Source: Streptoverticillium olivoreticuli subsp. olivoreticuli
GTDB lineage: Bacteria > Actinomycetota > Actinomycetes > Streptomycetales > Streptomycetaceae
Reading direction: 5' to 3'
Length of the DNA stretch: 64,000 nucleotides
Assembly: GCF_003391135.1 (NCBI RefSeq)
Contig: NZ_CP031455.1
Span: forward strand, 8,583,501-8,647,500
This document shows positions 1 through 8,212 of this stretch, piece by piece. The position numbers and the translations under genes are program-made. The notes under the pieces are model-generated. The model saw nothing but the letters and a program-made list of their open reading frames with translations. It did not search any database and was not told the origin of the DNA. The stretch's first letter is position 1. Every line of letters starts with the position of its first letter.

Positions 1-2
1 CC

Positions 3-361
3 GGTGGCGGACCCGAACCCGGCGAAGCCGCGGAGCAGACCCTGCTCCGCGAGATCTGTGAGGAACCGGCATCACTCCGGACGCCTCCACCATCACCCTC
101 TTCCTGACGGTGCAGACCCCAGCCGACGGCAAACCCGCTGGGACGGCCGTGCGTACGCAGTGCTGCACCGCCGAGCCCACCGCCGGTACACCGCAGCCGT
201 GCGCGGAGACCGCCGAGATCGCTCACCTCACCCATGGCTACCGCACCCGCGCCGGCGCCACCGGGCGCCTTGGCGCATGCCTTCCGGCCCTGGGCCGGTG
301 CACCGCCACTGCCCTCGTTCACTCCCACAACCCGTCCCGAACCGTTCCTCACCCAAGGTGA
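3..361 (+). pseudogene. Nudix hydrolase, 3' part, frameshifted
   Basis: The window opens inside a gene. In frame 3 the translation begins GGGPEPGEAAEQTLLREICEE, which fits the Nudix box Gx5Ex7REUxEE that binds the catalytic metal. Right after EE the frame breaks: at about position 65 one base appears to be missing (GAACCGGC where GAAACCGGC would give E-T-G). The homologous C-terminal part then continues in frame 2 (GITPDASTITLFLTVQTP, later AEIAHLTHG, like the usual AEIAEL.W segment) to a TGA at 359-361. The stop lies 4 bases before the start of the MFS gene, so the two were probably co-transcribed. The 5' end is outside the window. Known for the family: hydrolysis of nucleoside-diphosphate-X substrates; the substrate is unknown here. 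A sequencing error could mimic the frameshift. Confidence 0.7.
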
Positions 362-365
362 TGTC

Positions 366-1955
366 GTGTCCGAGCCGCCCCCGAGGCAGCGGCTGCTGGT
401 CCTTGCCGTGTGCTGCTCCGCCCTGTTCCTCGTCAGCCTCGACAACACTGCCCTGAACACCGCACTGCCGGCCATCCAACACGACTTCGGCGCCTTCACC
501 GCCGGACTGCAGTGGACTGTCGACTCCTACCTCGTCGTCCTCTCCTCCCTGCTGCTGCTCGCCGGTTCGACCGGTGATCGCATAGGCCGCCGCCGCATCT
601 TTCGCGCCGGGCTCGTCCTGTTCACCACCGCCTCACTGCTGTGCTCCCTCGCCCCCACCCTCGGCTGGCTGATCGCCTTCCGCGCTCTCCAGGCCGTCGG
701 CGGCTGCATGCTCACCCCCGTCGCCATGGCCATCATCACCAACGTCTTCACCGGCCGCCGCGAACGCGCCCGCGCCATCGGCGTCTGGAGCGCGGTCCAG
801 GGCATCACCATGGCTGTCGGCCCCCTGCTCGGCGGGCTGCTGGTCGACACCGTCGGCCGGCGCTGGATCTTCCTGATCAACCTCCCCGTCGGCCTCCTCG
901 CGCTGGCCCTGACCGGCCGGGTGCCCGAGTCCCGCGCCCCGCAGCCCCGCCGCCTGGACGCGGCCGGGCAGTTGCTGGTCGTCGTGCTGCTCGCCACGAC
1001 CGTCTACGCGATCATCCAGGGCCCGGCCGTGGGCTGGACCTCCGCCCAGGTCCTGGTCTGCGCCGTCACCGCCGCCGTGGCACTGCCCGCACTGATCACC
1101 GTCGAACTCGTCCAGCGCGAGCCGCTGCTCGAACTGCGCTTCTTCCGCCAACCTCCGTTCACGGCCTCCGCCCTCAGCGCCGTGTGCGCCTTCGCCGCAC
1201 TGAGCGGCTTCCTCTTCCTCGCCGCCCTCGACCTCCAGGAGGCCCGTGGCCTGGACGCCTGGCAGGCCGGCCTCTACCTGCTGCCCATGGCCGCCATGAC
1301 CATCGCCTGCCCGCCCCTGGCCGGACACCTCACCGCCACCCGCGGCCCCCACCTGCCCCTGATGCTCTCCGGCACCGCCACCACCCTCGCCGGACTCCTC
1401 GCCCTCCTCGGCGCCCAGCAACACACCCCACTCCTGCTGGCCTGCTACCTCCTCTTCGGCACCGGCTTCGGGCTCGTCAACGCCCCCATCACCCACACCG
1501 CCGTCTCCGGAATGCCCCGCACCCAAGCCGGCGTGGCCTCCGCCATCACCACCACCAGCCGTCAGATCGGCAGCGCCCTCGGCGTCGCAGCCATCGGCGC
1601 CACCCTCCCCGCCGCCGGCTACGCCACCACCACGTTCGACCACGCAAGCCGCCCCGGCTGGTGGATCATCACCGGCTGCGGCATCACCATCGCCGCCCTG
1701 GCCACCCTCACCCGACACCACACCACCACCCGGCACAGCGGCAACGAAGACCACCCAGCACCGAGCGCCGGGCCCGTCACTGCACCGGCATCGCCGCCGC
1801 ATGCGGACGGTGGGGCCGCCGCGACGACCGCGTCCGCGCCTTCCTGGCCGCCGAGCGCCACGCACCCCAGGAGGCCCACGCCTGCCCGGGCCTGCTCGTC
1901 TCCGGACGCACCACCACCGAACTCCGCGGACTCGCCGCCCGTGTCGGCGTCCTGA
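366..1955 (+). CDS. MFS transporter, DHA2 (EmrB/QacA) family drug exporter
   Basis: Predicted 14-span proton-coupled exporter of the cytoplasmic membrane. The first helix carries LFLVSLDNTALNTALPAI, the DHA2 motif D1 region. It is followed by WTVDSYLV and the loop motif GDRIGRRRIF (motif A), and by RALQAVGGCMLTPVAMA (motif B/C region). I chose GTG 366 because AAGGTG at 354-359 is well spaced and the protein then starts just before the first membrane segment; an upstream ATG at 234 lies inside the preceding Nudix frame. The last about 70 residues, from about position 1740, lose membrane character and become rich in P, A, T and S. Another frame (about 1777-2050) looks more protein-like there, so the natural C terminus may be altered by a frameshift. 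Substrate unknown. Confidence 0.85.
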   Translation: MSEPPPRQRLLVLAVCCSALFLVSLDNTALNTALPAIQHDFGAFTAGLQWTVDSYLVVLSSLLLLAGSTGDRIGRRRIFRAGLVLFTTASLLCSLAPTLGWLIAFRALQAVGGCMLTPVAMAIITNVFTGRRERARAIGVWSAVQGITMAVGPLLGGLLVDTVGRRWIFLINLPVGLLALALTGRVPESRAPQPRRLDAAGQLLVVVLLATTVYAIIQGPAVGWTSAQVLVCAVTAAVALPALITVELVQREPLLELRFFRQPPFTASALSAVCAFAALSGFLFLAALDLQEARGLDAWQAGLYLLPMAAMTIACPPLAGHLTATRGPHLPLMLSGTATTLAGLLALLGAQQHTPLLLACYLLFGTGFGLVNAPITHTAVSGMPRTQAGVASAITTTSRQIGSALGVAAIGATLPAAGYATTTFDHASRPGWWIITGCGITIAALATLTRHHTTTRHSGNEDHPAPSAGPVTAPASPPHADGGAAATTASAPSWPPSATHPRRPTPARACSSPDAPPPNSADSPPVSAS

Positions 1956-2248
1956 CCCGACCCCGATTACGTGCGTCTGCCCGGGTCGGCACTCAGCGAA
2001 GCGTTCCGAGTGGGCGTGCGCGGCGCCGAACGCCTCTACCGGACCGGTGATTTCAAGGGATGGGTACGCAACCGGTACCGCGCCACCGCCGGCGCGATCG
2101 GCCTCCTGACCCGGCTGGATGCGCGACCGGCTTTGGGGGATCACCCCCTTGCCCCGGGCGCTGACTCTAGGGATCACGTCAGGACCGGCAGGCCAGTGGC
2201 CAGATTTGATCACTATCGGTGATCGGGCCGGAATTCTAGGGTGAGTGC

Positions 2249-3175
2249 GTGGTCCGCGGTGTGCGGGATGCGAGCAGAGAGGGACGTACGAGGGTGACGG
2301 TCAAGATCTTCGAAGGCAGTGGCGTCGAGGCGTGCCCGAAGGGCTGGTACGCGCTCTACGAGCACGAGGACTTCAACACCAAGGAGCGCGGGCGGGTCCT
2401 GCTCTCCGATCAGACGCTCGGGGACCTGGGGGCCTTCGGGTTCGACGGTCGGGTCCTGTCGGTGGTGAACCACACCGAGCAGAGCGTCGCCCTCCACGTC
2501 GAGCCCGACTCCAAGGGCTTCGCCGCCCAGGTGGGCCCGCGGGACGAGCTCCGGTCCATTGCCGACAAGGACACGCGGGAGATCGATGGCCTCGGAAACC
2601 CGGTGGGCGAGTCCCGCAACAAGCTGGGCCCGGCGCTGAAGAACCGGACGGCCTCCATACGCATCTTCGCGCTCGGCTCGGACGCCGCACAGGTGATCCG
2701 TAAGCTGCCCGTCGAGGAGGGCACGTACATCCTCACCAACCTCGGCAGCGGCAAGGTGCTGGACGTGCTGGGCAACGAAAAGGAAAACGGGGCGAACGTC
2801 GGTCAGTACACCCGTCATGGCGGCCCGAACCAGCAATGGACGCTCACGCCCGTGCGGCGCGACTACTCGCGCAACAACCCGGCGTACAACGTCACCGGCG
2901 AGTACGAAATCGCCTCCAAGGCGGGCGGAAAGCTCCTGGAGGTTGCCGGAGGGGCCCTGCAAGACACCGCGAACATCCAGCAGTGGGACCGCACCGACGC
3001 CTCCAGCCAGCGCTGGTGGGTCACCCTGATCGGCGACGGCGTCTTCGTGATCAGCAACATCCACAGCGGCAAGACCGTTGATGTCACCGGAGCTTCCAAG
3101 GACAACAGCGCCAACGTCCAGCAGTACACGTTCAACGACACCGTCGCGCAGAAGTGGCGCTTCGAGCGCGTCTGA
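2249..3175 (+). CDS. Beta/gamma-crystallin-like plus ricin-type lectin protein
   Basis: About 308 residues. The N-terminal part (roughly 25-120) contains WYALYEHEDFNTKERGRVLL and later GRVLSVVNHTEQ, resembling the peptidase-inhibitor I36/crystallin-like fold of actinomycetes. The C-terminal half (about 155-308) is a ricin-type beta-trefoil with three QxW signatures (NQQWTL, SQRWWV, AQKWRF) and repeats of the LDVLGNEKENGANVGQY type. No convincing signal peptide is seen, so it may stay cytoplasmic or leave by another route. Two starts are possible: GTG 2249 (AGGGTGAG just upstream) or GTG 2294 (GAGAGGGA upstream), which would begin at VTVKIFEG. Its neighbour downstream is another ricin-type lectin. 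Carbohydrate binding is known for the fold; the ligand is unknown. Confidence 0.8.
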   Translation: MVRGVRDASREGRTRVTVKIFEGSGVEACPKGWYALYEHEDFNTKERGRVLLSDQTLGDLGAFGFDGRVLSVVNHTEQSVALHVEPDSKGFAAQVGPRDELRSIADKDTREIDGLGNPVGESRNKLGPALKNRTASIRIFALGSDAAQVIRKLPVEEGTYILTNLGSGKVLDVLGNEKENGANVGQYTRHGGPNQQWTLTPVRRDYSRNNPAYNVTGEYEIASKAGGKLLEVAGGALQDTANIQQWDRTDASSQRWWVTLIGDGVFVISNIHSGKTVDVTGASKDNSANVQQYTFNDTVAQKWRFERV

Positions 3176-3356
3176 CCGCAGCCTCCCGGACGGAACCAGC
3201 AAGTACACCGTGACAGGCTGGCAGCCAAGGCCGGACACTTCGTCCGGGTGGTTTAACGGCGTATCCCGGTCGCGTACGGTCCTGCGGGTAGAAGATGGTG
3301 CCCTCTCGTGCGCTTGTAGCAGCAGCGGCCGGGAACATGGGGACCAAGGGGGGCTT

Positions 3357-3899
3357 GTGTCATCATCACGTACGCGGCTGGCGTTGCTCGTCGCCGGACT
3401 GCTCACGGCTCTTGTGGCCGCCGCACCGGGTTCCGGCGCCGCCGCGAGGGCTGCTGTTTCTCTGCCGCCTGGTGCGGTCGGTCCGTTCCAGGTGAGGAAC
3501 CAGGGCACGGGCCGCTGCATGGGCTACCCCGCGGGCGATGACCGTGTGCGGGTGTGGGACTGCACCAAGGAGGCGTACCAGCTCTGGTATCTCGTTTCCG
3601 ACCACCGGGGGAGATACCAGCTGGCGAACGGGATCGACGGCCGCTGCCTGGCCGGCTGGACACAGGGGCCGAACGGATGGTCGTTGTGGAAGGCGGCGTG
3701 CGACGGCTCTTTCACCGATGTCGATCAGCTGTGGTACGTCTACCCGGCCGACCACTCCGGCTCCGGGCCGGTCTCCAACCTCAACGGCCGCGTCCTGGAA
3801 CCCGACCGCGGCGCGGGCGGTGCCAATGGATCCCGGGTCGCCATCTGGGACAACCAGGGGCTGCCCACTCAGCAGTGGGGTCTCACGTACGTGCAGTGA
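3357..3899 (+). CDS. Secreted ricin-type lectin domain protein
   Basis: 180 residues from GTG 3357, preceded by AAGGGGGG with good spacing. Residues 5-35 form a Sec signal peptide (TRLALLVAGLLTALVAA, then an Ala-rich cleavage region). The mature part is a single beta-trefoil-like domain with W-rich repeats: YQLWYL, DVDQLWYV and a closing QQWGLTYV, with paired cysteines (CMGY, WDCTK, RCLAG, AACDG). It probably binds sugars outside the cell. It follows the cytoplasmic-looking lectin at 2249, and the two may have a shared origin or role. The gene ends at a TGA followed by non-coding sequence. Confidence 0.8.
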   Translation: MSSSRTRLALLVAGLLTALVAAAPGSGAAARAAVSLPPGAVGPFQVRNQGTGRCMGYPAGDDRVRVWDCTKEAYQLWYLVSDHRGRYQLANGIDGRCLAGWTQGPNGWSLWKAACDGSFTDVDQLWYVYPADHSGSGPVSNLNGRVLEPDRGAGGANGSRVAIWDNQGLPTQQWGLTYVQ

Positions 3900-4388
3900 G
3901 GGGGCATCAACGTCCTTAAGGCACCACAGCCCTGACGGGGCGACTGCTGTCGGCTCCGGCCTGCCCCTCTTTCCGTATCCACGCGGGCGTCACCCCCTCT
4001 TGCAGGTGGCCGGTGCCGGGTCCCGGCCGTGTGCTGGTGGGTCCAGCCGGTGGCCGTGACCGGCGTTGACCGCCCGGGAGAGCTGTCCGTCCCCAGGCGG
4101 TCTCGACGCCGGGCCTGCAGCGCGCGCGAGTTCTTTGTCCAGGCGTTGTCGGCGGACCAGTGGCGGTGGTGTTCGTCCGAGGTCTGCCGTTGATTGGACA
4201 GGAACGCCGGAAGCGCTGCGCTGATCACCTCAGGAAAATCGGTCCGGGTGTCCCGGTCAGCCGATGGGCCTGCGATGCCGGTGAGCTCGTTGGACAGGAC
4301 GGCGACGGGGGTCGACCAGGGGACCACGGTTTGTTGCCACGGCAGCAGCGCTGCCCGGAACACGCGTGTCAGATTCCGATTCTTCCCT
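3900..4388. other. Intergenic, no confident gene
   Basis: 489 bases between the lectin and the methyltransferase remnant. On the minus strand about 80 codons starting near 4363 (FRAALLPWQQTVVPWSTPVA...) look protein-like but match nothing I recognise and dissolve into biased sequence. I treat it as a possible remnant only. Confidence 0.4.
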
Positions 4389-5240
4389 CTACCGGCGGAC
4401 CGCCGAGATCAGTCCGCCGGGCCGCTCCTCGCGCTGCGTCGGGGCGCTGATCGGGCGGCCGTAAGCGGCAGCGCGCTCGCGCAGGGTGTGGCTGCCGGCC
4501 TCCCAGCCGTGCCCGGCCAGCCAGCCCACCGGGTCGTCGGGCATCTCCGAGACCCACATGGACGCTGCCGATCCCGGCACGGCGTCCGCGCCGAAGCGCT
4601 CGATCACGCCGCGCGAGCCCAACGTCAGCCCCATCCGGCTGCCTGCCGCCGACTGCGCGCTGATCCGGGCCAGCAGCAGCTCCACCGCGTCCTCGGGCAG
4701 ATAGATCAGCAGTCCTTCGGCGATCCACACGGTCGGCACCGCCGGGTCGTGCCCTGCGGCGGCCAGCGCGCCTGGCCAGTCCTCACGCAGATCCACCGCG
4801 ACGGTGATCCGCTCGCAGCGTGCGACGGCCCGCTCCTGGCGCAGCACCGAAGCCTTGAAGTCCAGTGGCGCGGCGGTGTCGACCTCGAACAGTCGGGTGC
4901 CCTCGGGTCAGTCCATCCGGAAGGCCCGGCTGTCCATGCCGGCGCCGAGCAGCACGACCTGCCGGACCCCGGACGCGGAGGCCTGCTGCAAAAGGTCGTC
5001 GAGGAACTTCGTCCTGATGACGATGGAGTACGACACGGCCAGTCGGCGGCGTCGCGCGACCTCGTCATCGGGCAGCGGCGGCGAGGAGGGCCACAGTCCG
5101 CCGGCGGCGGCGAAGGCCTGTGCCAGTGGGTCGCGGAACAGCGCGTTCTCCCGCTCGGTCTCCAGCGCCCGCACCCTGGCCACCCCCACCGCCGTTGCCC
5201 ACACTCCCGACGGCTGCACCCGCTCCTGCTCATCAGACAC
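4389..5240 (-). pseudogene. SAM-dependent methyltransferase, interrupted by one in-frame TGA
   Basis: The 283-codon reading frame matches the actinobacterial class I methyltransferases of the leucine-carboxyl-methyltransferase-like (TIGR00027) type: an N-terminal GVWATAVGVARVRALETE, the SAM-binding motif VVLLGAGMDSRAFRMD, and later WIAEGLLIYLPEDAVELLL, which is the conserved post-II/III region. Immediately after FRMD the codon at 4908-4910 is TGA (minus strand). The same frame continues perfectly with PEGTRLFEVDTAAPLDFK. In this family that position is normally Trp (DWPEGT...), so a single TGG to TGA change explains it. Length without the stop is normal for the family (about 280). Upstream is intergenic; downstream is a gap. 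Either a recent pseudogene or a sequencing error; translational readthrough is unlikely to be programmed. Confidence 0.8.
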
Positions 5241-5389
5241 CGCGCCAGCCTAGATGATCGATTCCAAGGGGGCCTGATGAGTGGAGCCAGGTTCATGCGC
5301 GGCCGGCCGGTCATGATGGAACACAGGCAGACCTTGCGCCCCACCGCCGGAGTCCCGAAACCCTCGCCGAGAGGGAAGAACCTCCGGAT

Positions 5390-5809
5390 TCAGGACGGTT
5401 CAAGGAGCTGTGCCAGCAGGACGGTGTCGCGCAGATACCGCTCGTACGGGAAGCCGGCTTCAAGCAGGGCGTTGCGCAGCTCGTCGTAGAGCGGCTTCCC
5501 GCTGTCGTGGAAGGCCTTGCGGCCGGCGTCGGTGATGCCGACCAGCCGTCGCCGTCCGTGCTCGGGATCGGGGCGGACCTGCACGAGCCCGGCCGCCTCC
5601 AGCGGGCGCAGCGCCCGGCTGATCGCTGGATCGGACACCGACAGCGCCTGTGCCAGCTGGTGCTGAGTCACCGGCTGGATGTCCTCCAGTGTCCCCAGCA
5701 ACCGCATCTGGCTGTAACTCAGACCAGTGGGGCCGTCGCCGCGCTGCCGCGCGGCCTCCCCGAGCAGGAACACCACGCGATGCAGCGAGTCGGCCAGTCC
5801 GTCGTCCAT
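5390..5809 (-). CDS. MarR-family transcriptional regulator
   Basis: 139 residues from ATG 5809. It has the MarR layout: an N-terminal helix (MDDGLADSLHRVVFLLGEA), a winged HTH (LTQHQLAQALSVSDPAISRALRPLE reads as VTQHQLAQALSVSDPAIS then RALRPLEAAGLV), a wing with DPEHGRRRLVGITDAG, and a C-terminal dimerisation helix. It is divergent from the membrane protein at 5867, and a perfect 34-bp palindrome lies in the 57-bp gap. This strongly suggests that it represses both itself and its neighbour. The inducing ligand is unknown. Confidence 0.9.
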   Translation of the reverse strand: MDDGLADSLHRVVFLLGEAARQRGDGPTGLSYSQMRLLGTLEDIQPVTQHQLAQALSVSDPAISRALRPLEAAGLVQVRPDPEHGRRRLVGITDAGRKAFHDSGKPLYDELRNALLEAGFPYERYLRDTVLLAQLLEPS

Positions 5810-5825
5810 GATCCGAGCGTACCAG

Positions 5826-5859
5826 AGTCTTGCATGGTTAATATTAACCATGCAAGACT
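5826..5859. promoter_or_regulatory. Perfect 34-bp palindrome, likely MarR operator
   Basis: The two halves AGTCTTGCATGGTTAAT and its exact reverse complement are joined without a spacer, giving dyad symmetry over 34 bases. The core TTAATATTAA is strikingly AT-rich for this genome. It lies between the divergent starts at 5809 and 5867, and its right edge is 7 bases from the ATG of the membrane gene, so bound protein would cover both promoters or the initiation region. Confidence 0.8.
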
Positions 5860-5866
5860 TGTTGGC

Positions 5867-6397
5867 ATGGTCAAGATTCCATACGTCGTGCAGTCCGCAT
5901 TCCCCCTGGTCTGGGTGCTGGTGGCGGTCTTCGGCGCGCTGATCCGCACCCGGCGCAGCCCCTCCCGCCAAGCGGCACTGGAAACCTGGCAGCGGTGGTG
6001 GGCCGTCGCCGCACTCGGCTGCGGGAGCCTGTGGCTGACGATCGCGTTCGTCACCGTCCCGGACGTGATGGCCACCGCGATCGGCTTCAACCGGACCCCG
6101 TTCGAGTTCGAGATCGCCTTCGCCAACCTCGGGCTCGCCGTCATGGGCTTCCGCGCCGCCTCGCCCTCGGCCACGGCCCGCGAGCGCATCACCGTCGGCC
6201 TCGGTACTGGCATGTTCCTCTGGGGCGCGGTGATCGGCCACGTCTACCAGTGGTTCGCCAACGGCGATCACGCTCCGGGCAACACCGGCGGAGTCCTGGT
6301 CTGCGACCTGTTCTTCCCCGCAGTCATGATCATCCTCGCCCGTCGCTCGCGACGTCTGCCCACTGCCGAGCAGCCCGCCACCGCAGTCCTCGCCTGA
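5867..6397 (+). CDS. Small multi-span membrane protein (DUF6790-like)
   Basis: 176 residues with about five hydrophobic segments (for example YVVQSAFPLVWVLVAVFGAL, AVAALGCGSLWLTIAF, GLGTGMFLWGAVIGHVYQW, DLFFPAVMIILA). It contains WFANGDHAPGNTGGVL before the last helix, as in the DUF6790 group; that assignment is from memory of the family and is moderate. No typical Shine-Dalgarno is visible upstream of ATG 5867 because the palindromic operator occupies that stretch, so initiation could be weak or leaderless. Probably the regulatory target of the divergent MarR protein. Function unknown. Confidence 0.75.
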   Translation: MVKIPYVVQSAFPLVWVLVAVFGALIRTRRSPSRQAALETWQRWWAVAALGCGSLWLTIAFVTVPDVMATAIGFNRTPFEFEIAFANLGLAVMGFRAASPSATARERITVGLGTGMFLWGAVIGHVYQWFANGDHAPGNTGGVLVCDLFFPAVMIILARRSRRLPTAEQPATAVLA

Positions 6398-7186
6398 CGT
6401 CCCGCCGGGCGCTCGCCGCTCGCGAGTGCCCGAGCCGGCACTGCGCGTCGGCTCACAGCGCCGCCAGGTGCACGTGCTCGGTCCGGTCGAGCCGGGGTCG
6501 ACCGAGTGGGACATCGCCGGAGAGACAAGGGTGTACGTCCGGCAGGAGTACAAGGAGTGGCGGGTCTGGGAGCAGGAAGCGGCCGACCAGCGCGAGGTGC
6601 TGCCGTACCGGGGCGCGGACGGGGAACTGCATGGCCCGGACGGGCGGGCCCTGTGATGGCCGGGCGCGAGGGACACGGGGAAGGGGTGCTCGCGGGCGTG
6701 GTGTTCGAGCCGTCCTCGGCGCCTACGCCACCGAGATGTACGGCGACGGGGACGGCGGACCCGGTGAGCTGGTGTGGAGGCGGACGAGCACGGTTGGGTC
6801 CTCCTCGAGGGCGGCGAGCCCACCGCGGTCGCGCTCCGTCCCCTCTTCCGTGTCCTGGTGGGGGAGTGGGTCCACCATGGCGGGCCAGGACTCACCGGTG
6901 GCCACGGCGATGTACCCGCCGCCGTGGCGGAGACCGGCTTCCAGGGGATTGGGCAGGTCCTCCAGACGCACTGCGCTGGGCCGGGCCGTCATCCCCGGCC
7001 CAATCGCGCACGCGGGGTTGCGGAGTGGGCGCGCATCAACCACGCCGACGTCGTGCCGGACACTGTGTACGGCCCGGACGCCGGCGAGGTCGTCCGGGCC
7101 GGGCTCGCTGCCGGCGGAATACCCCGCAAAGACGGTGCGGAAAATATCGGGTGACCGGGACTGATGTCGCCGTGCACGATGGGGGC
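6398..7186 (+). other. Degenerate region with frameshifted coding remnants
   Basis: Several short plus-strand stretches look like former protein, but no frame holds. One is 6426-6656 (WDIAGETRVYVRQEYKEW...). Another is 6722-7154, where AYATEMYGDGDGGPGELV in one frame seems to continue as EADEHGWVLLEGGEPTAVAL in the next. I do not recognise the parent genes and assign no function. Confidence 0.35.
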
Positions 7187-7999
7187 ATGGACGACGCGAC
7201 CTTGGTATCCCGCTTCCTCCGTGACGGTTTCGTGAAGTTGGAAGGCGCCGTCGCGCCGCGCGTGGCCGCGGACTGCGCGCGGCTGCTGTGGCGGGAGACG
7301 GGCTGCGACCCGGACGATCCGGCGACGTGGACGCAGCCCGTGCACTGGGTGGCCGGCATGGCGCAGGGGCCGTTCGCCGCCGCACCCAACTCCCCGTCCC
7401 TGCAGCGCGCGTACGACCTGCTCGTCGGCGCGGGACGCTGGGAGCCGCGCTACTCGCTGGGCACGTTCCCGCTGCGCTTCCCGCACGAGGAGGAGCCGGA
7501 CGATGCGGGCTGGCACATCGAGGGGAGCTATCTGCCGGAGGGTGAGAGCTGGTACTTCACGAATCTGCGTTCCCGGGACCGGGCGCTGCTGATGCTGTTC
7601 CTGTTCAGCGAGGTCGGTGAGGAGGACGCCCCGACCCGGATCCGGGTCGGCTCACACCTCGATGTGCCGAAGGTGCTGGAGAAGTACGGGGAGGACGGGG
7701 CGAGCGGGCTGACCCTCGCCCCCGATCTGGTGGCGGCGTCCGACCACCGGCCAATCGCCCTTGCCACCGGGTCCCCGGGTGACGTCTTCCTGTGCCATCC
7801 GTTCCTGGTGCACGCGGCGCAGCCGCACCATGGGGTGCGGCCGCGCTTCATGGCCCAGCCGCCGCTGATGCCGGCCGCGCCGTACGAACTGGAGCGGGCC
7901 GACGGCGCGTACTCACCCGTGGAGATAGTGATCCGCCGGGGCCTGGGACAGGACACCCCCGGTCCGGACGGGGACGGCACCGACTGCGGCGCCGGGTAG
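7187..7999 (+). CDS. Phytanoyl-CoA dioxygenase (PhyH) family protein
   Basis: 270 residues, an Fe(II)/2-oxoglutarate-dependent oxygenase fold. It shows an N-terminal FLRDGFVKLEGAVAP typical of PhyH proteins, then GWHIEGSYLPEGE, where the HxD metal motif would sit (here H-I-E, so Glu replaces Asp). The distal HPFLVHAAQPHHGVRPRFM supplies the second His and the 2-oxoglutarate-binding Arg. ATG 7187 follows a run of G that can serve as ribosome binding site. The HxE substitution is tolerated in some oxygenases but could also mean a changed activity. Substrate unknown; stand-alone gene. Confidence 0.8.
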   Translation: MDDATLVSRFLRDGFVKLEGAVAPRVAADCARLLWRETGCDPDDPATWTQPVHWVAGMAQGPFAAAPNSPSLQRAYDLLVGAGRWEPRYSLGTFPLRFPHEEEPDDAGWHIEGSYLPEGESWYFTNLRSRDRALLMLFLFSEVGEEDAPTRIRVGSHLDVPKVLEKYGEDGASGLTLAPDLVAASDHRPIALATGSPGDVFLCHPFLVHAAQPHHGVRPRFMAQPPLMPAAPYELERADGAYSPVEIVIRRGLGQDTPGPDGDGTDCGAG

Positions 8000-8212
8000 A
8001 CCGTCACGCCCGGTGCCATGCCTGGTGTCACGCACTTCCTTCGGGCTCGGGATCACGGGCCTGTACCTGATCCTGCGTGCTTTGGGTCCGCGCTCACGGG
8101 TTTCTCCGGAGTGGTCCCGGCCCCGGAGGTCCGGCGATTGTGCGGCGGGTCTGGCGTGCAGCGAGGTATTCGCACCGCCAGGCCGTTCAGGGTCGGTTGT
8201 TGATCCGTCGTG

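Noticed and set aside
633..2213. Long minus-strand open frame opposite the MFS gene
   Set aside because: Gly/Arg-rich composition with no domain; it is the shadow of a high-GC gene with biased third positions.
4908..4910. TGA as selenocysteine or programmed readthrough
   Set aside because: The family has Trp here, no Cys/Sec role is known, and I see no obvious selenocysteine-type stem-loop; a point mutation is simpler.
6723..7154. A complete gene in the region before the PhyH gene, on either strand
   Set aside because: Pieces in both directions look partly protein-like, but none has a start, consistent frame and known motif; kept only as a degenerate region.
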